A program made the translations under genes and the position numbers. A DNA stretch of 14,340 nt, from assembly GCA_903957405.1 (NCBI GenBank), contig CAJBPC010000452.1, forward strand, positions 1-14,340, in the 5' to 3' direction. Of the stretch, positions 1 through 6,491 are shown piece by piece (position 1 is the first letter of the stretch; the number at the start of each line of letters is the position of its first letter). The notes beneath the pieces are model-generated. The model was not told the DNA's origin. It did not search any database and saw only the letters and a list, made by a program, of their open reading frames with translations. The DNA comes from an uncultured bacterium (GTDB taxonomy: Bacteria > Bacteroidota > Bacteroidia > Chitinophagales > Chitinophagaceae).

Positions 1-794
1 ATCAATGCAGGACGACCTGTATCGCGGAAGAATTCACCGATGGCAGCACCGGCGAAGGGCGCATAGAATTGCAGTGGAGCCGGTTCTGATGCCGAAGCCG
101 CGACAATCACCGTATAATCCATCGCTCCGAAATCGGTCAGGGTCTTCATCACGTTTGCGATCGTGGAAGCCTTCTGTCCGATGGCCACATAGATGCAATA
201 GACCGTTTTTCCGGCTTGGTAGAATTCTTTCTGGTTGATGATGGTATCGATGGCGATGGCGGTCTTGCCGGTTTGACGGTCACCGATGATCAGCTCACGC
301 TGGCCTCGGCCTATGGGAATCATCGCATCCACCGCTTTAAGTCCCGTTTGCAGAGGCTCTTTCACGGGCTCACGGAAGATAACACCCGGGGCCTTGCGCT
401 CTAGCGGCATCTCATAAAGATCACCGCTGATGGGTCCCTTCCCGTCGATTGGATGGCCCAACGTGTTGATGACACGGCCGACCAGGCCTTCGCCTACTTT
501 GATGGAAGCGATATTCCCTGTCCGCTTCACCTTGGATCCTTCCTTAATGTTGCCGCTCTCACCCATCAGTACCACACCCACATTATCCTCTTCAAGGTTC
601 AGTGCGATGGCATTCACCCCATTCTCGAATTGAACCAGTTCTCCCGACTTCACATTGTTGAGGCCGTAGATGCGGGCGATACCGTCACCTACCTGCAGTA
701 CACTGCCTACTTCCTCCAATTCGGCGGAAGTGTTGAAATTATGCAACTGCTGGCGCAGTATAGCTGATATCTCATCCGGCTTAATGTCTATCAT
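1..794 (-). CDS. atpA: F1Fo ATP synthase subunit alpha, partial (C-terminal half beyond window)
   Basis: This is the alpha subunit of the F1 head, the non-catalytic nucleotide-binding partner of beta. The reading frame runs from an ATG at 794 to the window edge without a stop, giving 264 codons of a family usually about 500-530 residues long. The translation starts MIDIKPDEISAILRQQL, the usual alpha N-terminus. It continues with the barrel-domain motif VGDGIARIYGL and reaches the Walker A motif GDRQTGKTAIAIDTI. The last visible residues, GEFFRDTGRPAL, belong to the strand just before the conserved IIYDDLSKQA region of the family. It lies 29 bases downstream of atpH in the same orientation and is surely in the same operon. 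No Shine-Dalgarno sequence precedes the start; the leader is A/T-rich. The frame is intact as far as seen. Confidence 0.97.
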   Translation of the reverse strand, partial: MIDIKPDEISAILRQQLHNFNTSAELEEVGSVLQVGDGIARIYGLNNVKSGELVQFENGVNAIALNLEEDNVGVVLMGESGNIKEGSKVKRTGNIASIKVGEGLVGRVINTLGHPIDGKGPISGDLYEMPLERKAPGVIFREPVKEPLQTGLKAVDAMIPIGRGQRELIIGDRQTGKTAIAIDTIINQKEFYQAGKTVYCIYVAIGQKASTIANVMKTLTDFGAMDYTVIVAASASEPAPLQFYAPFAGAAIGEFFRDTGRPAL

Positions 795-823
795 AAAAGA
801 CTGTTTTTAATGTTGATTAATGG

Positions 824-1387
824 TCACCTGAGCTTCTGGACATACATGTTCTCCACGAACTGGGTCTTAATCACCTGAAGGTCGCGCTTGATGCTTGCAT
901 CGAGTGACTGCCCTCCGATCTGGAGCACATAGCCTCCGATGATGGATGGGTCGACCTTTTCCTTCAGAATGACGCTTTTGCCACTCAGGTATGGAAGTGC
1001 CTCCAGTTTTGCACGCATTTCCGACTTTATGCTCTCGGAGACAGAGACCGCAGTAGTCAGTTCCGCCACTACGACCCCTTTATGATCAAGGTACATATCC
1101 TCGAATGCCTGACCAATTTCATTCAGTGAAAGGAATCGACCTTTACGAAATACCAGGTTGAAAAAAGACTGGCTGAGTTTGCTGATCTTTCCACCGAAAA
1201 CTGCGTCAAAAGTCTTTGACTTCGCGTCGCTATTGACGACCGGGGATACCATCATGCGACTGAATTCCGGGTGATTCAGCCCATGAATCAACGCAATGTC
1301 CTTATGCACATCTTCCAGCTGGCCCGTTTCCAGGGCCAGGGAAAAGAGCGCTTTGGCGTATCTGTTGGCTACCTTGTATTGTCGCAT
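824..1387 (-). CDS. atpH: F1Fo ATP synthase subunit delta (OSCP-type stator subunit)
   Basis: This encodes 187 residues, close to the usual 175-190 for bacterial delta. Delta sits on top of the F1 head and joins it to the b-subunit stalk. The N-terminal half, with VANRYAKALFSLALE at residues about 6-20, is the helical bundle that contacts alpha. The C-terminal part carries the family hallmark IIGGYVLQIGGQSLDASIKR at about residues 149-168. Position between atpF (24-base gap) and atpA (29-base gap) supports the call. The start is the ATG at 1387; the leader is C/A-rich (CACCTACACCCCCC) with no Shine-Dalgarno sequence. Sequence conservation in this family is low, so gene order and the C-terminal motif carry most of the weight. 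Confidence 0.95.
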   Translation of the reverse strand: MRQYKVANRYAKALFSLALETGQLEDVHKDIALIHGLNHPEFSRMMVSPVVNSDAKSKTFDAVFGGKISKLSQSFFNLVFRKGRFLSLNEIGQAFEDMYLDHKGVVVAELTTAVSVSESIKSEMRAKLEALPYLSGKSVILKEKVDPSIIGGYVLQIGGQSLDASIKRDLQVIKTQFVENMYVQKLR

Positions 1388-1411
1388 GGGGGGTGTAGGT
1401 GATGCTTAAGA

Positions 1412-1915
1412 TTATCTTTTTCCGAGCAACTGTACATCATCAGCCAACTGGCGGATGTAATTCTCCTGCTCTGACTTATGCTCGAGGGAACGGCGAATGA
1501 CCTTCTCAGAGATCTCGATGACCATGTTTCCGATCTGATTTTTGACATCGGTCAGGGCAGCCATCTTCTGGTTCTGAAGGGCGATGTTGGCATCCGCCAT
1601 GATCTTGCCTGCTTCGAACTTGGCTTGCTCCTTGGCTTCACTGATGATCTTGTCCTTTGTGTCTTTGGCCTCCTTGAGCATGGCCGTGCGTTCTTCACGG
1701 GCTTTAGCAAGCAGCGCTTCATTCTCACTCTTCAGCTGGGCCATCTCCGTCTTTACCTTTTCAGCGGTCGCCAAAGAATCAGCGATGGTCCGCTCCCGCT
1801 CGTTCAACGCACTCAGAATGGGGCCCCATGCGAATTTCCTCAATACGAAAAGTACGATGAGGAAGGCCAGCAGGGTCCAGATGATCAGACCGAATGACGG
1901 CGTTAAAAGATCCAT
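1412..1915 (-). CDS. atpF: F1Fo ATP synthase subunit b (peripheral stalk)
   Basis: This encodes 167 residues, typical for bacterial b. A single N-terminal membrane segment (about residues 9-26, LIIWTLLAFLIVLFVLRK) is followed by the conserved FAWGPILSALNERE stretch. A long charged alpha-helical and coiled-coil region rich in Ala, Glu and Lys then runs to the C-terminus and dimerises to form the stator. It is the only b-type gene in the window; no second b' gene is seen, so a b2 homodimer is expected. It sits 89 bases downstream of atpE, the largest gap in the cluster, which holds a perfect stem-loop. The start is the ATG at 1915, preceded by an unstructured CA-rich leader instead of a Shine-Dalgarno sequence. 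Confidence 0.96.
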   Translation of the reverse strand: MDLLTPSFGLIIWTLLAFLIVLFVLRKFAWGPILSALNERERTIADSLATAEKVKTEMAQLKSENEALLAKAREERTAMLKEAKDTKDKIISEAKEQAKFEAGKIMADANIALQNQKMAALTDVKNQIGNMVIEISEKVIRRSLEHKSEQENYIRQLADDVQLLGKR

Positions 1916-1954
1916 ATATGCTTCGTTTGTGTTTGTGTCAAAATGAGGAAAATG

Positions 1955-1987
1955 ACTGCACCCGCGGCCCTTTGCTCTGGGTGCAGT
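1955..1987 (-). terminator. Stem-loop between atpE and atpF (possible attenuator or RNA stabiliser)
   Basis: Perfect 9-base arms ACTGCACCC (1979-1987 read on the minus strand) and GGGTGCAGT (1955-1963) enclose a 15-base loop. The hairpin begins 17 bases after the atpE stop codon. The sequence that follows is only moderately T-rich (CATTTTCCTCATTTTG), so it is a weak terminator at best. Because it lies just after the gene for the multi-copy c subunit, partial termination or protection of an upstream mRNA end is plausible. The structure is seen directly; its function is inferred. Confidence 0.55.
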
Positions 1988-2004
1988 TCAAATTCATTCA
2001 CGGA

Positions 2005-2253
2005 TCAGACGAACATCGCGAGGATACCAGCGATGACCGCAAACAGCGCAACACCTTCTACGAAGGCCGCTGTGAGGATCATACTGGCGCGGATGTCGTT
2101 CATGGCTTCCGGCTGGCGGGCGATGGCTTCGACGGCACCCTTACCGATCTGACCGATGCCGATACCGGCGCCGATTGCGGCAAGACCTGCCCCGATGGCA
2201 CCACCGAAGTTGGCCAAAGGCGTCGCGCTCAACAGAACATACAGTAATTCCAT
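2005..2253 (-). CDS. atpE: F1Fo ATP synthase subunit c (proteolipid ring)
   Basis: This encodes 82 residues forming two membrane helices, as expected for the c subunit that makes the rotating ring. Helix 1 contains the glycine-rich packing motif (GAIGAGLAAIGAGIGIG, about residues 18-34). The polar loop ARQPEAMNDIR (about 45-55) contacts gamma and epsilon. Helix 2 carries the ion-binding carboxylate Glu66 in AAFVEGVALFA. By hand alignment to the sodium-type ring of Ilyobacter, the Gln of helix 1 is replaced by Ile, and the Ser-Thr after the Glu are replaced by Gly-Val. This argues for a proton-coupled enzyme; it is an inference from remembered sequence, not a computed alignment. The start is the ATG at 2251-2253, 33 bases after atpB. 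The leader is ACAAACAAACAAG-like with no Shine-Dalgarno sequence. Confidence 0.97.
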   Translation of the reverse strand: MELLYVLLSATPLANFGGAIGAGLAAIGAGIGIGQIGKGAVEAIARQPEAMNDIRASMILTAAFVEGVALFAVIAGILAMFV

Positions 2254-2286
2254 ACTTGTTTGTTTGTATTGTTTAAAAAAAGATTT

Positions 2287-3486
2287 TTAATGATGTCCCT
2301 CTTCATGATGCTCTCCCTCGAATGCCTGACCGATGAAGACTGCCGTCAGGTTCGTAAATATGAAAGCCTGTATGAATGCCACCATGACCTCGATCACATA
2401 GATGAAAACGGCAAATGCAATCGAAACAGGTGAGAAACCCCAGCCTATTCCTGTACTCAATCCGCCGAATATGAAAATCAGTGAAATGAGGCAGATGATG
2501 ATGATATGCCCCGCCATCATGTTGGCAAAAAGTCGGATCATCAGGGCAAATGGCTTGGTGATGATACCCAATATCTCCACTGGGACAAGAATCCCCTTAA
2601 CAAAACCGGGTACGGGGGGGTTAAAAATATGCGACCAGAAATGCTTATTCGTGCTTATTAAAATGACCACGAATGAAATCAGGGCGAATACCATGGTGAA
2701 GGCGATGTTGCCCGTGACGTTCGCAGAACCCGGAATCAGTCCGAAAATGTTATTGATGAGTATGAAGAAGAAAACCGTGAGCAGATACGGCAGATACCTT
2801 TCGTGCTTTTTCCCAAGGTTGGGCTTGGCAACCTCATCCCTCACAAATGTGATCATCGGCTCGATGGCATTTTGAATGCCGGATGGAGCCTTACCGACCC
2901 CGTTGCGCTTATATTTTGATGCGATGCCCACGAGAATCCACGTCAGCAATGCTAATGCGAGGAGCATCTGGGTGACATTGCGGGTCAATGAAAGGTCGAA
3001 TACCTGCACATCGGGCCTGGGCTTGCCCTCAACATCCACGGCATATACCTGCCCGGCCTTGTACACCGCCATGCCGCTGGCACTTTTAAGCGTATCAAGG
3101 CCGTTTTCGTGCATGTAATGGCGGTCAAGCAGACGATAACCTTCATGTATTGTATGTCCGTGGTGAAACTTTGAAGACATGAACACAGAAAATCCATTCT
3201 CCTTTTGGTAAAGAATCACTGGCAATGGAATTCCTATGGGCTTCTTTGTACCATCCGCAGCCGTAATGTCGAGGAAATGATATTCATGGGCATCCATGAT
3301 ATGATCGAAAATCACCTCATTGGCATCAAAACCCTCTTTCTTAGCATGTCCTTCTGACACGCCGACTTTGGATTCGTCCCCACCTTCATGGGAGGGGTCA
3401 TGCTGGGCCATGGACGCATATGGTAAAAAGGATATTTGAAAAGCAAAAAGCGCTGCCAGAAAGGATTTGAGCCGAATGCTTGCCAT
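2287..3486 (-). CDS. atpB: F1Fo ATP synthase subunit a, with exported N-terminal extension
   Basis: This subunit forms the proton half-channels beside the c ring. I choose the ATG at 3486 (399 residues). A GTG six bases upstream would add two residues, but the ATG fits better with the promoter box that ends 20 bases before it. Residues 1-28 look like a signal peptide (LKSFLAALFAFQISFLPYASMAQ region). A soluble His- and Asp-rich segment follows to about residue 163, then the membrane domain. The essential arginine is Arg318 in the helix ALMIRLFANMMAGH; NNIFGLIPGS and VEILGIITKPFAL are further subunit-a hallmarks. Length exceeds the about 270 residues of E. coli because of the N-terminal extension, which is common in Bacteroidetes. 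The C-terminus is His/Glu-rich. It is the first gene of the cluster; no atpI/atpZ gene precedes it. Confidence 0.96.
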   Translation of the reverse strand: MASIRLKSFLAALFAFQISFLPYASMAQHDPSHEGGDESKVGVSEGHAKKEGFDANEVIFDHIMDAHEYHFLDITAADGTKKPIGIPLPVILYQKENGFSVFMSSKFHHGHTIHEGYRLLDRHYMHENGLDTLKSASGMAVYKAGQVYAVDVEGKPRPDVQVFDLSLTRNVTQMLLALALLTWILVGIASKYKRNGVGKAPSGIQNAIEPMITFVRDEVAKPNLGKKHERYLPYLLTVFFFILINNIFGLIPGSANVTGNIAFTMVFALISFVVILISTNKHFWSHIFNPPVPGFVKGILVPVEILGIITKPFALMIRLFANMMAGHIIIICLISLIFIFGGLSTGIGWGFSPVSIAFAVFIYVIEVMVAFIQAFIFTNLTAVFIGQAFEGEHHEEGHH

Positions 3487-3506
3487 ATTCACCCGTAAAT
3501 TTGGCG

Positions 3507-3514
3507 CAAAGATA
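3507..3514 (-). promoter_or_regulatory. Bacteroidetes-type -7 box before the atp operon
   Basis: On the minus strand the sequence TATCTTTG matches the Bacteroidetes sigma-ABfr -7 consensus TAnnTTTG exactly. It ends 20 bases before the atpB ATG at 3486, giving a predicted leader of about 14 bases. No clear TTG -33 element is found at the usual 17-23 base spacing; only a T-run in the stretch TGGGTTTTTACC is nearby. The position is right for the atpB-E-F-H-A promoter. Confidence 0.55.
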
Positions 3515-3989
3515 GGAAGCCGGGGGGTAAAAACCCACCCCGACAGGCAAAATCAGGTAAAAACAAGGCCGGGTAAGTCTGATGCCTGCCCGGAAACATT
3601 CATGCTTGATCAGTCAAAGGCCCACAGTGGGGACAATTGGGAAGAGATGGAGAGAGAAGATGGGTTCATGAAATCGTAGGTGAATCGCATCCGCCCCAGG
3701 AAATGGACCATTCGTCAACTTGATTTTCGCCACTGAGAAAGAAATATGTGTTTCGGCATTTTAAATGTCAAATGCTTCCTGTCCAACAATTGCAGCTTCC
3801 GCCTGATCGGAAAGTGTCGTTCATCCCGGGATGTAAAAAAACAGGTTTACAATCCCGACAACCGCATATTCTTCCCAAGCTTACCCCATATTTACGTTAC
3901 AGTGAGTCGAACAATCATTACCCCGCCGATGCTTTTAATTCGGAACATGGCACGATAGATGTTGGATGGAAAACAAGAGAGCCGCTCCG
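3515..3989. other. Intergenic region between atpB and the ABC exporter
   Basis: I see no convincing gene on either strand in this stretch of about 475 bases. The short open frames lack family resemblance. It holds one imperfect hairpin at 3827-3857 and small palindromes such as CATCCCGGGATG at 3822-3833 and CCCACAGTGGG at 3621-3631. In many genomes an atpI/atpZ-like gene precedes atpB, but none is recognisable here. Confidence 0.6.
3827..3857 (-). terminator. Imperfect hairpin downstream of the ABC exporter
   Basis: The plus-strand arms CGGGATGTAAA (3827-3837) and TTTACAATCCCG (3846-3857) pair over 11 base pairs with one bulged base and an eight-base loop. The structure lies about 130 bases past the exporter stop codon in its direction of transcription. 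No T-tract follows on either strand, so it does not have the form of a standard intrinsic terminator. It could be an RNA end-protecting structure or a DNA operator. Confidence 0.35.
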
Positions 3990-5783
3990 TCAAACGCTTT
4001 CTTCGAATTGCAATTTATGCAGCCGGGCATACATGCCACCCTTTGTCATCAACTCCGCATGGGTCCCCATTTCTTTAACCTCGCCCTTATCCATCACCAG
4101 AATCCTATCTGCCTTCCGGATGGTGGATAGCCTGTGTGCGATTACGATGGAGGTCCTGCCGGAGATGAGCGTGTCGATTGCGTGCTGGATGAGTCGCTCT
4201 GATTCGGTATCGATGGACGAAGTAGCCTCGTCGAGGATCAGCACGGTCGGATCGTAAAGCACCGCCCGGATGAATGAGATGAGCTGCCGCTGCCCAAGGG
4301 ACAGCGTCCCGCCCCGCTCCCCGACATGGAAATCATATCCGCCTGGCAGTTCGGTGATGAACTGGTGCATACCTATCAGCCTGGCAGCTTTTTCCACTTC
4401 CTCGATCCCGATACGGGGATTGCGCAAGGTGATATTCTCAAAAATGGAACCGGAAAATAGGAATACATCCTGCAAAACCACACCGATGTGTCGCCTTAAG
4501 TCATCCAGTCGATATGCCGAGATGTCTACCCCGTCGAGCAGGATATGTCCCTGGTCATGGTCGTATAGTCTGTTCAGCAAGCTGATCACCGTCGACTTCC
4601 CGCTACCGGTATGGCCGACAATGGCCAATGTCTCTCCGGACCTGACCATAAAACTAACATCCTTCAGTACAGGCTGGCCGGGCAAATAGGAAAACCCGAC
4701 ATGCTCGAAACATATTTCGCCTTTGGGTCGCTCCGCTACATGCCGTCCTTCGTCTGGCGCCACGTCGGGATTGTCCAGCACCCTGAAGACGCGTTCACTC
4801 GCCACCATGCCCATCTGCAGGACATTGAATTTATCTGCGATGACACGAAGCGGTCGGAACAGCAGGTTGAGCAGCAGGATGAACGATACGATATTGCCGG
4901 TGATTCCGGCGGCTTCCTCGGCCGGAATCATCAATGACTGATGCGCCGCAAACCAAACCAATAAACCCATCGAGAATGCCAGGATGATCTCCACAAAAGG
5001 GAAGAACACCGAATACGCGAAGATTGCCCGGACATTGGCATTTCTATGCTCTTTATTGATTACCCTGAACCGGTCCGCCTCCCTATCCTCGGCGGTGAAC
5101 GCCTGAATCACCTGCATGCCGGTGAGGTGCTCCTGCACAAACGAATTGAGTGCCGCGACAGCATTGCGAACCCTGACAAAGGAGTGATTGACACTCTCTT
5201 TGAAATAATACGTGCCTATGAGCATCAGTGGGAATGGAATCAAACAGACCAGCGTCAGCTGCCAATTCGTGTAAAACATGGCGGCGAGTATGGCGATGAT
5301 GGAAAGCATGTCTGCAATGATGGGAATCAGACCCTCCGAAAAAATATCATTGATCGACTCGATGTCGTTGATGGTGCGGGTGGTCAGCGTCCCGATCGGT
5401 GTCTTGTCGAATTGACGAAGGTTGAGGGAAAGGACTTTCCCGTATACGCCGTTTCGCAAATCCCTCACGACGGTCTGCCCGAGCCAGGCAGTAAGAAATG
5501 AAAATAGGAACCGCAACCCCGTCTCAATGAGCAGTACACCCACCTGGATGATGGTGATGTTCAGCAGCAACACCATCGCAGGATTGAAATCCGTGCCGCC
5601 TGGTGCCAATATGTCCGTAATGGTGTGATTGATCAGCAGGGGACGAATGGGCGCCAGCAGTGCCAGCAAAACCGACAAGGTGACAGAAGCCCAAAAACGT
5701 GACCGGTATGGTCTTGTATAAGTGAACACCCGACGAAGCTGGCTGAAATCAAAGAGTTTTTTTTTGCCGACCGTTTGAGACAT
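3990..5783 (-). CDS. ABC exporter half-transporter (MsbA/MdlB type, permease fused to ATPase)
   Basis: This encodes 597 residues, the normal size for a half-transporter that works as a dimer in the inner membrane to export lipids, peptides or drugs. The N-terminal domain (about residues 28-330) has six likely membrane helices in the type I exporter fold. The ATPase domain (about 355-597) is complete: Walker A GHTGSGKST (390-398), Q-loop Gln438 in VVLQDVFLFSGSI, signature LSLGQRQ (495-501), Walker B VLILDEATSSID with catalytic Glu519, and switch His550 in IVIAHRLSTI. The signature has Leu in place of the first Gly of LSGGQ. Since all catalytic residues are present, a homodimer is plausible. 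The ATG at 5783 is followed by the expected cytosolic lead-in. The gene appears to be transcribed alone: no same-strand neighbour is closer than 500 bases. The substrate cannot be inferred. Confidence 0.93.
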   Translation of the reverse strand: MSQTVGKKKLFDFSQLRRVFTYTRPYRSRFWASVTLSVLLALLAPIRPLLINHTITDILAPGGTDFNPAMVLLLNITIIQVGVLLIETGLRFLFSFLTAWLGQTVVRDLRNGVYGKVLSLNLRQFDKTPIGTLTTRTINDIESINDIFSEGLIPIIADMLSIIAILAAMFYTNWQLTLVCLIPFPLMLIGTYYFKESVNHSFVRVRNAVAALNSFVQEHLTGMQVIQAFTAEDREADRFRVINKEHRNANVRAIFAYSVFFPFVEIILAFSMGLLVWFAAHQSLMIPAEEAAGITGNIVSFILLLNLLFRPLRVIADKFNVLQMGMVASERVFRVLDNPDVAPDEGRHVAERPKGEICFEHVGFSYLPGQPVLKDVSFMVRSGETLAIVGHTGSGKSTVISLLNRLYDHDQGHILLDGVDISAYRLDDLRRHIGVVLQDVFLFSGSIFENITLRNPRIGIEEVEKAARLIGMHQFITELPGGYDFHVGERGGTLSLGQRQLISFIRAVLYDPTVLILDEATSSIDTESERLIQHAIDTLISGRTSIVIAHRLSTIRKADRILVMDKGEVKEMGTHAELMTKGGMYARLHKLQFEESV

Positions 5784-6285
5784 GACCGTTTCGCTTGCTT
5801 TCAGAGATTTATGGACAAAGGGTATCCCTTATTCCGGCAAAGTACGAGAAATAATCCCAAGGAAAAGGGATGGGCTGGCGGACTCGAATCAATGATCTCA
5901 TAAGGCAGTAAAAAAACATGAGTCTGAAAAATGGGTTCGCAACAATGGCCGACTCGGGCAACTGCCGCATTACGGTACATGATGATGTGAGGCATCGATC
6001 TTCCAATCCGGATCATTGCATCATTTCATCCTTCACCTCGACCTTACATGTTTCACAGCCAACCCTTGAAATGGCTTTTCCTGCACAAAAAAACAATGCG
6101 CGGATACTGCTGTCCCTGCTAGCCGCTGCAATCGAGGCCATCATGGCGTCAGCCCTCTAACCACAGGAATATCTCTATGAACAAAAAACTTTACGATCGA
6201 TGTACACATGTCGATCTAGCATGTGCACTGCATCCCGAAGAATGAAAATGGTTTTTTGCTGGGTGCCAACACGGCATGTACCGTC
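5784..6285. other. Intergenic region upstream of the ABC exporter
   Basis: No intact gene is recognised in this stretch of about 500 bases. Near the exporter start the minus strand has GTACTTTG and TACCCTTTG, each close to but not matching the TAnnTTTG promoter box, and neither has a TTG at the right spacing. Two nested inverted repeats lie at 6195-6228. The short open frames show no family resemblance. Adjacent to it at 6286-6458 is a LuxR-domain remnant, so this stretch may contain further decayed sequence. Confidence 0.5.
6195..6228. repeat. Two nested inverted repeats
   Basis: GATCGA (6195-6200) and TCGATC (6211-6216) form a perfect six-base inverted repeat with a ten-base spacer. Overlapping it, GTACACATG (6202-6210) and CATGTGCAC (6220-6228) form an inverted repeat with one mismatch in nine and a nine-base spacer. 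The two are mutually exclusive as hairpins. No T-tract follows. The role is unknown. Confidence 0.4.
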
Positions 6286-6458
6286 TTGACTGATACTGAT
6301 CCGTGAATATTTCCAGCCACAGCGCATATAACAAAAAGGTCTCGGATGAAATGCAGACATCGATCAATACGATCCGCACCTACATCAAATCAATCTACAA
6401 GAAACTCAAAGTGAAGAGCGATTTGGAACTTGCGAACATCTACCTGCGCAGCAGATGA
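6286..6458 (+). pseudogene. Decayed LuxR/GerE-type helix-turn-helix domain
   Basis: In the frame ending with TGA at 6456-6458 the translation contains SDEMQTSINTIRTYIKSIYK and then KLKVKSDLELANIYLRSR. This fits the C-terminal half of LuxR-type DNA-binding domains, whose pattern is about I-A-x-x-L-x-I-S-x-x-T-V-x-x-H-x-x-x-I-Y-x-K-L-x-V-x-S-x-x-E-L. The frame is closed upstream by a TGA at 6297-6299, leaving 52 codons and no ATG at a suitable place. In the frame one base later, the stretch VLTDTDP-stop-IFPATAH (6283-6327) resembles the family's preceding LTxREREIxxxxA segment. So the domain seems to continue upstream across a frameshift and an in-frame stop. No receiver or sensor domain is recognisable before it. 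I read it as the tail of a dead LuxR-family regulator, convergent with the gene at 6492-8690. A short functional 50-residue protein is less likely. Confidence 0.62.
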
Positions 6459-6491
6459 TATGGAAGCGTTTCCGCAGTCGTCCCCGATGCC

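Noticed and set aside
3746..4257. Plus-strand open frames before and overlapping the end of the exporter gene
   Set aside because: One overlaps the exporter antisense and the other has no family resemblance; both look like chance frames.
5870..5905. A tRNA-like 3' end on the minus strand (ATTCGAGTCC followed by GCCAGCCCA)
   Set aside because: The bases around the TTCGAGT loop do not pair as a T-arm, and no D-arm, anticodon arm or matching acceptor strand is found upstream.
5801..6160. Several open frames of 60-80 codons on both strands between the exporter and the LuxR remnant
   Set aside because: They overlap one another, have no recognisable motifs and no promoter box at a suitable place.
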